From the NCBI GenBank assembly GCA_934636905.1, contig CAKUBJ010000016.1, forward strand, positions 1 to 40,545: a stretch of 40,545 nt of DNA, read 5' to 3'. Source of the stretch: an uncultured Dysosmobacter sp. (lineage in GTDB: Bacteria; Bacillota; Clostridia; Oscillospirales; Oscillospiraceae). Position numbers and translations under genes: made by a program. Below are positions 1-9,970 of the stretch, in pieces. The first letter of the stretch is position 1. Each line of letters starts with the position of its first letter. Under the pieces are notes generated by a model, which made no database searches, was not told the origin of the DNA, and saw nothing but the letters and a program-made list of their open reading frames with translations.

Positions 1-121
1 GCCCGAACCGGGACGCGCCGGGGATCCGCCCCTCGGCGCAATATTGGTTGACCCGCCGCTCCGACACGCCCCAACGGCAGGACGCCTCCCCAATGGAGAT
101 ATAGCCCTTGATCCCGTTCAT
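1..121 (-). CDS. Helix-turn-helix DNA-binding protein, N-terminal part (runs off left edge)
   Basis: About 40 codons are visible on the minus strand from an ATG at 121 to the window edge, with GGAGGTGCG as ribosome binding site just upstream. The peptide starts MNGIKGYISIGEAS and continues with WGVSERRVNQYC and GRIPGASRFG. This is the pattern of a MerR/excisionase-type winged helix: a helix-turn-helix followed by a wing that begins EGRIPGA. Proteins of this kind are common in conjugative and integrative elements of Firmicutes, where they act as small regulators or recombination directionality factors. It has its own sigmaA-type promoter at 158-186, inside the 3' end of the sigma-factor frame next door. 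Its C-terminus is outside the window, so length and exact role cannot be judged. Confidence 0.7.
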   Translation of the reverse strand, partial: MNGIKGYISIGEASCRWGVSERRVNQYCAEGRIPGASRFG

Positions 122-145
122 ACCGCACCTCCGCATGGATAATAC

Positions 146-427
146 TCAACACAATACATTATATACGGATATCCGAAGAAACGCAAGGCATCCAGCGAGG
201 TGGGCAGAGAAATGTTTCAGCCTGTCCTTGCAGAGATTCATAGCCGTGGTGGTCAGCCACGCGCGCTCATGCCGCTCATTCTCGAAGGAAACACCGCAGG
301 TCATTGCCTTGACGAAGGCATCCTCCGTGCAGTCCTCGGCGTCCGGCACATTTTTCATAAAGGCATAGCAGACGCGGTAGATAGCCTTGAAGTGCCGTAA
401 GTAAAACGCTTCAAAATCTCCCTGCAT
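146..427 (-). pseudogene. Truncated ECF-type sigma factor (region 2 only)
   Basis: The 93-residue frame opens MQGDFEAFYLRHFKAIYRVC, contains DAEDCTEDAFVKAM and ends its conserved part at AWLTTTAMNLCKDRLKHF. This is the region 2 core (-10 recognition and core binding) of ECF sigma-70 factors of the kind found in mobile elements. Family members are usually 150-180 residues and carry a region 4 helix-turn-helix that binds the -35 element. Here the frame switches to an unrelated tail of about 25 residues and stops, so region 4 is missing. The break lies about 70 bases before the promoter of the helix-turn-helix gene, which suggests a deletion joined the two. GGGAGG precedes the ATG at 427. It could still make a small protein but is unlikely to work as a sigma factor. 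The family call is fairly sure and the pseudogene call is inference. Confidence 0.6.
158..186 (-). promoter_or_regulatory. sigmaA-type promoter for the left-edge helix-turn-helix gene
   Basis: Read on the minus strand there is TTGCGT (181-186), a 17-base spacer and a perfect TATAAT (158-163), placed 37 bases before the ATG at 121. It lies inside the 3' end of the truncated sigma frame. Confidence 0.6.
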
Positions 428-1042
428 GGCTTCGCCTCCCTCTCAAATAGAATACGATTTTAAGGTACAGATTGTCGGGCGGGATGTCAAGTTTTTTCGA
501 CTTTTCGGTGTGGGGCCACACCGGATTTGCTTGCTGCTCTGCAAGGAAATCCCGGTCAACCCACGCCGTTTTTCGCAAGTGTATCTACACTTGCTGTGCT
601 TGCTCTTCCTCTAACAATCGCATTGACTCGAACGTTTGTTCTTGCTATCATTGGACTGAGAGATTGAAAAAGCCTTGAAATGCAGCTGATTTTCATTGGA
701 AAATGGCGGCATCGCCGCCTTGAGTCCCTGTCTGCGCAGCAGAGCATCGCTGTCAAGGACACGCAGTGAGGCGAAGCCGGTGGAGATCTACTACAACGGC
801 ATTGGCTATGTCGGCAGTGATCAGCAGGATGTGGCAGAAGCACTGGAAGCACCGGAACCCCAGGGCACAGAGAAACCCCGGCAGGCATCGTGTTTACGAT
901 GCCTGCCGGGGTATCCCAGGAATCACTTGTTACCCATGTGAGGGGGGAACAAACCATACGGAGGTTTTTTGTCCGGTTTTGCAGGCGGAGAACCCATCAG
1001 ACGGACAGTGAATTCTCAAAATATCTGTAAAGTAAAAACACG
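428..1042. other. Gene-poor stretch, probable remnant region
   Basis: No convincing gene was found in these 615 bases. Bases 485-490 and 462-467 (minus strand TTGACA, 17 bases, TACCTT) could be the promoter of the truncated sigma gene. A plus-strand stretch at about 768-940 reads KPVEIYYNGIGYVGSDQQDV in an open frame. It has no good start or ribosome binding site and I do not recognise it, so it may be the tail of a decayed gene. A perfect 15-base-pair hairpin at 876-911 is listed separately. A short inverted repeat GGTGTGG/CCACACC lies near 507-525. The contents fit an eroded mobile-element border. Confidence 0.4.
876..911 (-). terminator. Perfect 15-bp hairpin, probable terminator of the threonine-aldolase gene
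   Basis: The arms at 876-890 and 897-911 are exact reverse complements (CCCCGGCAGGCATCG and its partner) around a six-base loop. Read on the minus strand the right side continues TTTCTCTG, a modest T-rich tail. The hairpin is 130 bases beyond the stop of the gene at 1043-2071, in the right direction to end its transcript. There is no T tract on the plus strand. A decayed repeat is an alternative. Confidence 0.45.
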
Positions 1043-2071
1043 TTACACAAGCTGCCCCAGTGCATTCAGCAGGTCATCCACGGCGCTCTCCGGCGTGGCC
1101 CAGCTGGTGACGAAGCGGTAGAGGGCGGTTTCCTCGTCAATGCCCCGTTCCATCTGGAATGCGAAGCCCAACGATTCCAGCTTCCGGGCATCCTCCCTGC
1201 GCATCACCGGAAACTGCTGGTTGGAGGGGGAGGGCACCGGGAAAGCATAGCCCCGGGCAAGGAAGCCGTCCCGCAGCCGGAAGGCCGTTTCGTTGGCATG
1301 GCGGGCAATGTCGAAGTAAAGCCCGTCCTTCAGCAGCGCCCGGAACTGCACCCCCAGCAGCCGTCCCTTGGCCAGCATCCCGCCCCGCTGCTTGATGTGC
1401 CAGCGGAAGTGGGGGCAGGGGACGGTCATGACGACGGCTTCCCCGAACAGGGCGCCGTTTTTGGTGCCGCCGATGGTGAACACATCCGTCAGCGCCGCCA
1501 GATCCGGCAGGGTCAGATCGCTGTCCGGGGAAACAAGAGCGGAGCCGAGGCGGGCGCCGTCCAGATACAGCAGGAGTCCGTGTTCATCGCAGCACTGCCG
1601 CAGGGCGGCCAGCTCCGCCTTTGTGTACACGGTGCCGATTTCCGTGGTGTCGGAGATGTAGACCAGCCGGGGCGCCACCATATGCTCCTCACCACCGGCA
1701 TGGATGGCCAGCACATCCTCCACCATGGCCGGCGTCACCTTGCCGTCGGGGGAGAAGGCGGTGCAGACCTTGTGGCCGGTGGCCTCGATGGCGCCGGTTT
1801 CGTGGCAGTTGACGTGGCCGGTGTGGGCGGCAATCACCGCCTCATAGGGCTGAAGGAGGGCGGCAATCACCGTCAGGTTGGTCTGGGTGCCCCCCACCAG
1901 AAAGTGGACATCCGCCTCCGGGGCGGCGCAGAGTTCCCGGATCAGGGCACGGGTTTCCTCACAGATGGGATCCAGTCCGTAGCCGCAGGTCTGGAGCAGG
2001 TTCGTGTCCGTCAGCGCCTGAAGCACCCGGGGATGAGCGCCCTCGCTGTAGTCGTTGCGGAAGCTGTACAT
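1043..2071 (-). CDS. Threonine aldolase / beta-eliminating lyase family PLP enzyme
   Basis: This 342-residue protein belongs to the fold-type I PLP family that includes low-specificity L-threonine aldolase, which cleaves threonine to glycine and acetaldehyde in the cytoplasm. Visible family features are MYSFRNDYSEGAHPRVL at the N-terminus, the cofactor-binding stretch GGTQTNLTVI, LYLDGARLG with the aspartate that pairs with the PLP ring nitrogen, and TIGGTKNGALFGEA, whose lysine should carry the Schiff base. Length is normal for the family. The ATG at 2071 follows AAGAGG and a strong promoter at 2120-2148. It stands alone, divergent from the DUF4358 gene. Clostridial members often sit far from characterised threonine aldolases, so another beta-hydroxy amino acid or aromatic amino acid lyase activity is possible. 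The family is certain and the substrate is not. Confidence 0.85.
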   Translation of the reverse strand: MYSFRNDYSEGAHPRVLQALTDTNLLQTCGYGLDPICEETRALIRELCAAPEADVHFLVGGTQTNLTVIAALLQPYEAVIAAHTGHVNCHETGAIEATGHKVCTAFSPDGKVTPAMVEDVLAIHAGGEEHMVAPRLVYISDTTEIGTVYTKAELAALRQCCDEHGLLLYLDGARLGSALVSPDSDLTLPDLAALTDVFTIGGTKNGALFGEAVVMTVPCPHFRWHIKQRGGMLAKGRLLGVQFRALLKDGLYFDIARHANETAFRLRDGFLARGYAFPVPSPSNQQFPVMRREDARKLESLGFAFQMERGIDEETALYRFVTSWATPESAVDDLLNALGQLV

Positions 2072-2114
2072 GAAAAAACCTCTTTTCTGTTATCGGATTG
2101 TTACCGCTTTGATA

Positions 2115-2148
2115 TTGCGATTATAGCGCAAATCATGTATATTAGCAA
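2115..2148. promoter_or_regulatory. Overlapping divergent promoters
   Basis: On the minus strand TTGCTA (2143-2148) and TATAAT (2120-2125) are 17 bases apart and serve the aldolase gene. On the plus strand TTGCGA (2115-2120) and TATATT (2138-2143) are also 17 bases apart and could serve the lipoprotein gene. The two occupy almost the same bases, so polymerase can probably use only one at a time. The minus-strand promoter is the stronger match. Confidence 0.55.
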
Positions 2149-2210
2149 GCATAGCGAATTTTTCGGGAAAAAGTCAGACGCTCCGACGGAGCGCCTGCAA
2201 GGAGGAAACC

Positions 2211-2693
2211 ATGAAGAAATTTCTGACCATGATGATGGCGGTGCTGACCCTGTGCGGGCTGACCGCCTGCGGAAGCAAAACGGAGCAGGCGGAGCCTGAC
2301 CTGGACCTGACGGCCTTTTACAACGGCCTTGCGGAGCAGTACGGCTGGGGCGACGAGATGATGGATTTGGACAGCGAGATGCTGGAGATGTATTTCCCGG
2401 GGCTGTCGGAGATTTCCGCCAAACAGCTGGTGGCGAAGGTGCCCGTCATGTCCTATGCCGTGAACGAATATGTGTTCATGCAGTGCGAAAGCGCGGAGGA
2501 CGCCGCCAAAGCGGCGGAGATTCTCCAGACCCGGATTGACACGCAGGCCGGAGGCGACGCCTTCTATCCGGAAACCATCGACCAGTGGAAGGCCGCCAGG
2601 GTGCTGACCCATGGCACCTACGCCGCCATGATTGCCTCCGGGGAGCATCAGGCGGACATCGAGAACGCGTGGAACGCGCAGTTCAACGGATAA
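2211..2693 (+). CDS. DUF4358 family lipoprotein
   Basis: This 160-residue protein has a typical lipoprotein signal: MKKFLTMMMAVLTLCGL followed by the lipobox LTAC, so the mature protein should start at Cys20 and be anchored on the outer face of the membrane. The rest matches the DUF4358 pattern: LAEQYGWGDEMMDLDSEMLEMYF, then MSYAVNEYVFMQCESAEDA and a C-terminal helix region. Its molecular function is unknown. In many Clostridia it is encoded next to an MBOAT acyltransferase and a DHHW protein, exactly as here, which suggests a role in modifying an exported polymer. AAGGAGGAAACC precedes the ATG. A strong hairpin separates it from the next gene, so expression of the pair may be uneven. Confidence 0.85.
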   Translation: MKKFLTMMMAVLTLCGLTACGSKTEQAEPDLDLTAFYNGLAEQYGWGDEMMDLDSEMLEMYFPGLSEISAKQLVAKVPVMSYAVNEYVFMQCESAEDAAKAAEILQTRIDTQAGGDAFYPETIDQWKAARVLTHGTYAAMIASGEHQADIENAWNAQFNG

Positions 2694-2701
2694 TAGCCGC
2701 T

Positions 2702-2739
2702 GCCCGGAGGCCGGCCGTAAAAACGGCGGGCTTCCGGGC
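2702..2739 (+). terminator. Strong hairpin between DUF4358 and MBOAT genes
   Basis: The arms 2702-2718 and 2723-2739 pair over 17 positions with one mismatch and one G-T pair around an AAAA loop. No T tract follows, so it is either a weak terminator or an RNA-stabilising or attenuating hairpin inside the operon. Confidence 0.4.
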
Positions 2740-2807
2740 GGAAAAGTAAGGAAATTCAATCGCTTACAAGTAAAATTACTTCACAGAACCAAGGAGGTGA
2801 ATACACC

Positions 2808-4202
2808 ATGCGCTTCAGCAGCCTGCCCTTTCTTTTCGGATTTCTGCCCATCACGTTGGCGGTTTATTTTGCCGTGCCGTCCTGCTGGCGGAATCCGGTG
2901 CTGCTGCTGACCAGCCTGATTTTCTACGGCTGGGGGGAGCCGGTGTATATCACCATCATGGTGCTGTCCATCCTCATCGACTATACCCACGGCCTGTTGG
3001 TGGAAAAATACCGCAGCCGGGACAAGCTGGCCCGGTGGTTCGTGGCGGAGAGTATGCTGCTGAATCTGGGGCTGCTGGGCTTTTTCAAGTACTGGGATTT
3101 CTTTGCCGCCAATCTCTCTCTGATTCCCGGCATCTCCGTGCCCACTCTGGGGCTGCCGCTGCCTATCGGCATCTCCTTTTTCACCTTCCAGACCATGAGC
3201 TATACCATTGACGTTTACCGACAGGACGCCCCGGCTCAGCGGAATATCGTGTCCTTCGGGGCGTATGTCACCATGTTCCCTCAGCTGGTGGCCGGCCCCA
3301 TTGTCCGATACCGGGACGTGGCGGCGGAACTGGAGCACCGGGTGAACACATCGGAGGACTTTGCCGCCGGCGCCCGGCGGTTTACGGCGGGGCTTGCCAA
3401 AAAGGTACTGCTGGCCAACAGCATCGGCGCCCTGTGGGACGCGGAACTGGCGGCGCAGTCCGCCGGAACCCTGACGGCCTTCGGCGGCTGGCTGGGCATC
3501 GCGGCCTACGGCTTCCAGATTTACTTTGATTTCTCCGGCTATTCCGACATGGCCATCGGCATGGGACGGATGCTGGGGTTCCATTTCCCGGAGAACTTCG
3601 ATTACCCCTATACCGCCGCCTCCGTGACGGAGTTCTGGCGGCGGTGGCACATCTCCCTGACCACATGGTTCCGGGAGTATCTCTACATTCCTCTGGGGGG
3701 CAGCCGGAAGGGAACATGGCGGACGGTGCGGAACATTTTCATCGTCTGGTTCTGCACCGGCTTCTGGCATGGCGCCAGCTGGAACTTCATCCTCTGGGGG
3801 CTGCACTTTTTCCTGTGGCTCATGCTGGAAAAGTACCTGCTGCGGGACTTCTTGCGGAAGCTGCCGGCGTGGCTGCGCCGGGCGTACACCCTGCTGGTGG
3901 TGTTTTCCGGGTGGGGGGTGTTTGCCATGGAGGATTTGTCCGTCTGCGGCCGGTATTTCAGAATCTGCTTTGGCGGCGGGGCGCTGTGGAGTGCCGCCGA
4001 CGGCTATTATTTGATGTCCTACGGCCTGACGCTGGTGATTCTGACCATCGGCTCCACCCGTCTTGTGAAGAATGCATGGAACCGTCTGCCCCGGCGGGGG
4101 CAGGACATTCTCGGCCCGGTGCTGATGCTGGCGGGGCTGGTGGTCTGCACCGCCTATCTGGTGGACGGAAGCTATAATCCGTTTTTGTATTTCCGGTTCT
4201 GA
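2808..4202 (+). CDS. MBOAT family O-acyltransferase (AlgI/DltB-like)
   Basis: This 464-residue polytopic membrane protein resembles AlgI/PatA-type membrane-bound O-acyltransferases, which move acyl groups across the membrane onto exported polysaccharides. The start RFSSLPFLFGFLPITLAVYF, the LPIGISFFTFQTMSYTIDVY block, MFPQLVAGPIVRY and the catalytic region EFWRRWHISLTTWFREYLY followed by CTGFWHGASWNFILWG are all typical. The invariant histidine is the one in FWHGASW. About ten hydrophobic segments are visible and length is standard. The ATG at 2808 has a near-perfect AAGGAGGTGA. It is followed after 20 bases by the DHHW gene, which in this family pair is likely the extracytoplasmic partner, comparable to AlgJ/AlgX in alginate acetylation. 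The polymer substrate cannot be read from the sequence. Confidence 0.9.
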   Translation: MRFSSLPFLFGFLPITLAVYFAVPSCWRNPVLLLTSLIFYGWGEPVYITIMVLSILIDYTHGLLVEKYRSRDKLARWFVAESMLLNLGLLGFFKYWDFFAANLSLIPGISVPTLGLPLPIGISFFTFQTMSYTIDVYRQDAPAQRNIVSFGAYVTMFPQLVAGPIVRYRDVAAELEHRVNTSEDFAAGARRFTAGLAKKVLLANSIGALWDAELAAQSAGTLTAFGGWLGIAAYGFQIYFDFSGYSDMAIGMGRMLGFHFPENFDYPYTAASVTEFWRRWHISLTTWFREYLYIPLGGSRKGTWRTVRNIFIVWFCTGFWHGASWNFILWGLHFFLWLMLEKYLLRDFLRKLPAWLRRAYTLLVVFSGWGVFAMEDLSVCGRYFRICFGGGALWSAADGYYLMSYGLTLVILTIGSTRLVKNAWNRLPRRGQDILGPVLMLAGLVVCTAYLVDGSYNPFLYFRF

Positions 4203-4222
4203 AAGGGAAAGGAGGGAACTGC

Positions 4223-5341
4223 ATGGCAAAAAGGGGAAGGCTGACCACGGCGGTGTTCTGCCTGTTTCTGGCGGGGCTGCTGGTGTGGCATATCGCCCTG
4301 CCGGACAGGGCGCGGTCGGAAACGGAGAACCGCACGCTGGCGCAGTTCCCGGCCTTTTCCTGGGAAAACCTGAAAAGCGGCCGTTTCACCCAGGGGATGG
4401 AGGACTATTTTGCCGACCAGTTCCCCCTGCGGGACGGCTGGACGGGGCTGAAAGCCCGGTGTGAGCAGGCGCTGGGGAAGCGGGAGTTCAACGGCGTCTA
4501 TCTCTGCGGCGACACCCTGATTTCCAGAGTGGAGGAGCCGGAGGGAGCGCTGGCGGAGCAGAATCTGAGTTATGTAAAGCGTTTTTCGGAAGCGACGGAC
4601 GCCCGGGTGCTGCTGGGGCTGATTCCCTCGGCGGCGGAGGTCTGGAAGGACAGACTGCCTGCGGGAGTGCCCAGCTTCGACCAGCCGGCGTTTATTCAAA
4701 AGGCGGCGGAGGAAACCGGCCTGCCGGCGGTGGATTTGCTGGGAGCCTTGCAGGAGCACGCAGAGGAGCCTGTCTATTACCGCACCGACCACCATTGGAC
4801 GACGCAGGGAGCCTTTTACGGGGCAAACACCCTGCTGAGCGCTTTGAATATGGAGCCATTAAAGGAAAGTGACTTTACACCGGAAACCGTTACCGAGGAC
4901 TTCAATGGCACCCTGTATTCCACCTCCGGCATCCACTGGCTGACGCCGGACACCATGGAATACTGGGTGGATGACAGTAATCTGTCCGTCACCTCATGGA
5001 AGTCCGGCAGGGCGGAGCCGCAGCAGCTGTATGACCGCAGCTATCTGGCTCACAAGGACAAGTACAGTTCCTTCTTAGGGGGGAACCAGCCCCTGTGCGT
5101 CATTGAAAACCCGGCCATTACCGACGGCAGCAGCATCCTGCTGCTTCGGGACTCCTATTCCGACTCGCTGGCGCCGTTTCTCTCCCAGCGGTTTTCTCAG
5201 GTGCACCTTATCGACCTGCGGTATTACCACGCCTCCGTGACGGAATACATGGCGGAGCAGGGGATTGACACCGCAGTGGTGCTCTACAGCGTGGCCAATT
5301 TCATCTCCGACCGGAATCTGGTGTACCTCACGAAAAACTGA
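4223..5341 (+). CDS. DHHW family protein, partner of the MBOAT acyltransferase
   Basis: This 372-residue protein has one N-terminal membrane segment (TAVFCLFLAGLLVWHIAL) and an extracytoplasmic domain. The name-giving motif is seen as YYRTDHHWTTQGAFYGA near residue 193, and a second block LLLRDSYSDSLAPFL near residue 308 supplies the DSY motif of SGNH/AlgX-like hydrolase folds. An Asp-His pair plus a serine in these blocks suggests an acyl-transfer or esterase centre. AAAGGAGG precedes the start and the gap from the MBOAT stop is 20 bases, so co-translation is likely. Inferred role: accept the acyl group exported by MBOAT and place it on a surface polymer. A terminator at 5450-5486 follows. 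Confidence 0.88.
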   Translation: MAKRGRLTTAVFCLFLAGLLVWHIALPDRARSETENRTLAQFPAFSWENLKSGRFTQGMEDYFADQFPLRDGWTGLKARCEQALGKREFNGVYLCGDTLISRVEEPEGALAEQNLSYVKRFSEATDARVLLGLIPSAAEVWKDRLPAGVPSFDQPAFIQKAAEETGLPAVDLLGALQEHAEEPVYYRTDHHWTTQGAFYGANTLLSALNMEPLKESDFTPETVTEDFNGTLYSTSGIHWLTPDTMEYWVDDSNLSVTSWKSGRAEPQQLYDRSYLAHKDKYSSFLGGNQPLCVIENPAITDGSSILLLRDSYSDSLAPFLSQRFSQVHLIDLRYYHASVTEYMAEQGIDTAVVLYSVANFISDRNLVYLTKN

Positions 5342-5449
5342 CGGGCGGGGCGGCGCCGCCGGCATCTCCGGCAGGGGGAGCGCCCCACCGGAACCGGGGC
5401 AGGGAAGTTTCCCCCCAAACCGTTGCACGTTTTCAAAAATGGTTAACAT

Positions 5450-5486
5450 AAAGCGTCGTCATCCCCTCGGGAATGCCGACGCTTTT
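5450..5486. terminator. Bidirectional terminator between convergent genes
   Basis: AAAGCGTCG pairs with CGACGCTTTT across a partly paired inner stem. T-rich ends occur on both strands, and the hairpin lies between the DHHW gene and the converging DUF5662 gene. It is the only convergent junction in the window without a MITE-like element. Confidence 0.65.
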
Positions 5487-5576
5487 CCAATTCTGCAAAC
5501 AACTGTTATATCATGGAAAAATAGAAATGGATCACAGGGTTTTCCGGAAGTTCACATAACTCGGCGCGAAAAAATT

Positions 5577-6110
5577 CTACTTCTTCCCCAGAACCTCCCG
5601 GCGGACGTAGTCAAAGGCGGCGTCCTCCCCCTCGTCCCGGAGTACCAGCAGGATTTTTTCCAGCAGCGCCGAGGTGGCGGGGTGGATCAGCAGCCGCTTT
5701 TCCTTTCCCCGGAGGAAGAATTTGTAGGGGTCACCGGGGTCAAAGTCCCCGCCCCGGTAGACCTTGCTGGCGGCCAGCCGGTCGCAGAACATCTCCGCCA
5801 CATATTTTTTCGGCATTTCCACGCCGGTGATGCCGCTGCCGTCCATGCTGTAATCCGTCCAGTATTCGAAGTGGTGGCGGTTGCGGCCCTTGTGGTGCAT
5901 CCATGAGGCGCTGCATCCGTGGGCCTTCCGCTGGGCGTCGTTGGGGCTGTGGTCCCCCTGAAAGTATTTCACACCGGCCCAGAACTCCGTGGGGGAGTAC
6001 TTGGAAAGGTCGTGGGTCAGCCCCTGCCGGTAAAGCCCCAGACGGAAGCAGTACCGCCGCACCAGACGGCGGTGGCGGCTGACCGTTTTCAGATGTCCCC
6101 AGAAATTCAT
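5577..6110 (-). CDS. DUF5662 family protein
   Basis: This 177-residue cytoplasmic protein of unknown function begins MNFWGHLKTVSRHRRLV. It carries GLTHDLSKYSPTEFW and SWMHHKGRNRHHFEYWTDY, histidine/aspartate-rich blocks typical of DUF5662. The spacing of H-D and HH-K-RN-HH resembles a metal-dependent HD-like site, but no activity is established as far as I know. The frame is open up to an ATG at 6200. I chose 6110 because GAGGTGG precedes it, because family members start at this point, and because an extended -10 (TGCTACAAT) lies between the two possible starts. It converges on the acylation cluster and shows no operon partner. Confidence 0.85.
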   Translation of the reverse strand: MNFWGHLKTVSRHRRLVRRYCFRLGLYRQGLTHDLSKYSPTEFWAGVKYFQGDHSPNDAQRKAHGCSASWMHHKGRNRHHFEYWTDYSMDGSGITGVEMPKKYVAEMFCDRLAASKVYRGGDFDPGDPYKFFLRGKEKRLLIHPATSALLEKILLVLRDEGEDAAFDYVRREVLGKK

Positions 6111-6139
6111 ACGCTCCACCTCGAAAAAATCTGCCTCCC

Positions 6140-6168
6140 ATTGTAGCACATCCGGCGGGAAAATACGA
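6140..6168 (-). promoter_or_regulatory. Extended -10 promoter for the DUF5662 gene
   Basis: On the minus strand TGC plus TACAAT (6140-6148) forms an extended -10 element. The matching -35 position is weak. Transcription would begin near 6133, about 23 bases before the chosen start codon. Confidence 0.5.
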
Positions 6169-6220
6169 GGGGGCTGCATGGATTTTTTCCGCCTGTCCAA
6201 ACTATGGGGGAGGTGGTTTC

Positions 6221-6646
6221 ATGGAGGCCGGACTATTTCACGCTTCCACAGGGTGGGAGCATCTGCTGCCTGCGGGACTGCGGCAGCTGCGGGATTCCGG
6301 GGCGGTATGCCGGGAACCGTGGGATTTTCTTGTGCTGACCCCGGCAGGCTGCCGGATGCTGGCAGGGCACGGCGTCACGGCGCGCCTGCTGCTTCTGCCG
6401 GGAGAGGCGGCCGCCGGTGGCTTCCGGGCAGAAACGGTGGTGACCTACGGACTGTCCCCCCGGGAGAGTATCACCTTTTCCAGCCTGCGGGAGCCGGTGC
6501 TGTGCGTCCAGCGGGCGCTGCCGCTGGTGCACGGCGGCCTGCTGGAGCCGCAGGAATTTCCCCTGCCGGGGCTGACCGGGGCGGAGGGACTGCTGCCCTG
6601 TGTCGGCGCCCGGCTGCTGTGGACAGGCTCCCCCTGCCCGCCCTGA
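6221..6646 (+). CDS. Hypothetical protein upstream of the alaS T-box
   Basis: This 141-residue protein is not one I recognise. It starts MEAGLFHASTGWEHLLPAGL after GGGGGAGGTGG and reads through without low-complexity stretches. LVLTPAGCRMLAG and ETVVTYGLSPRESITFSSL suggest a compact globular alpha/beta protein, with no signal peptide or membrane segment. Codon use (high G+C third positions) matches its neighbours, and the stop falls 18 bases before the alaS promoter. It is divergent from DUF5662. A longer frame from 6178 overlaps it in another phase but lacks a ribosome binding site and runs into the T-box. I accept this gene on its start signal and composition only. Confidence 0.6.
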   Translation: MEAGLFHASTGWEHLLPAGLRQLRDSGAVCREPWDFLVLTPAGCRMLAGHGVTARLLLLPGEAAAGGFRAETVVTYGLSPRESITFSSLREPVLCVQRALPLVHGGLLEPQEFPLPGLTGAEGLLPCVGARLLWTGSPCPP

Positions 6647-6664
6647 GAAAAAGGCGGAAAAGCC

Positions 6665-6692
6665 TTGACAACAGGCGGAAAAACGGTATAAT
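6665..6692 (+). promoter_or_regulatory. sigmaA promoter of alaS
   Basis: A perfect TTGACA (6665-6670), a 16-base spacer and a perfect TATAAT (6687-6692) form the strongest promoter in the window. Transcription should start near 6699 and the leader runs about 340 bases to the alaS start. Confidence 0.85.
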
Positions 6693-6698
6693 GACTTC

Positions 6699-6942
6699 TG
6701 TATTGAATCAGAAAACGCATGGAGGAAGTCAGCTTTCCGAAACCGGTTCAGCGAGAGGGGCATTTGGTGGAAGCCCCTTGCCTACGCCGGAGAGCAGCCG
6801 CTTCGGAGCGGCCCGCGGCGAGCGGGACGGGTCACGCCGTTACCGGTGGCTAAGAAGCCCCCGAAGCAGGGGGATAATTAGGGTGGTACCGTGAAGCGCT
6901 GCTTCGCCCCTATGCCCGGGGCGGAGCATTTCCTTTTTTAGG
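6699..6942 (+). promoter_or_regulatory. T-box riboswitch (alanine) controlling alaS
   Basis: The diagnostic T-box AGGGTGGTACCGTG is at 6880-6893, followed at once by an intrinsic terminator (6900-6939), the normal arrangement of a transcriptional T-box. Upstream, GCGAGAGGGGC and GGTGGAAGCC (about 6750-6775) resemble the Stem I AG bulge and the conserved GGTG block. A GCC alanine codon in TTGCCTACG (6779-6787) is a candidate specifier, which I could not place by folding. Uncharged tRNA-Ala would bind the specifier and the T-box bulge, stabilise the antiterminator and let polymerase read into alaS. The element type is certain; the specifier assignment is tentative. Confidence 0.9.
6900..6939 (+). 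terminator. T-box-controlled intrinsic terminator
   Basis: TGCTTCGCCCC pairs with GGGGCGGAGCA, with one mismatch, and is followed by TTTCCTTTTTT. The antiterminator would use part of the T-box just upstream. Confidence 0.8.
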
Positions 6943-7036
6943 GAGAAAAGCGCGTCCCGGAAGGGAATCGGCGGAACGGGCTGCCCTGTTTCAACAGGAG
7001 AATCATTGAGTTTACATAAAAATGGAGGAAATCATC

Positions 7037-9703
<2,667 letters not shown>

Positions 9704-9970
9704 CCCAGCCGCCCATGGCCGCGCCATTCAGGCGCGTGCAGGCGTTTTGCGAAGCAAAACCCTGCCGCAGGGCGGATTCATTCCGCCCGTGGCGGGTGAA
9801 ATAAAAACAGGGCTCCCGCCGGGACTGCGTCTCGGTGGGAAACCGGCGGCACGGAAGTCAGCAAGGTAGACGACGCGCTGGCAGCCGTGGACGATTTTGT
9901 GGCAGGCAGGCTGTAACCCAGCCGCCCATGGCCGCGCCGGAAGGGCGGGCCGTAAAAAGAGGAATGGAAG

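Noticed and set aside
696..1011. Overlapping short plus-strand frames near 696-1011
   Set aside because: There is no ribosome binding site, the composition is erratic and a perfect hairpin lies inside the frame. At most this is the decayed tail of a gene.
6178..6894. Longer plus-strand frame covering the T-box leader
   Set aside because: It has no ribosome binding site and reads through the alaS promoter and the T-box, which are structured non-coding sequence.
9751..9785. Hairpin in the alaS repeat spacer considered as another MITE-like copy
   Set aside because: It lacks the CAGCGTGTCG and TCGACAGTCT ends and the conserved inner block, so it belongs to a different sequence type.
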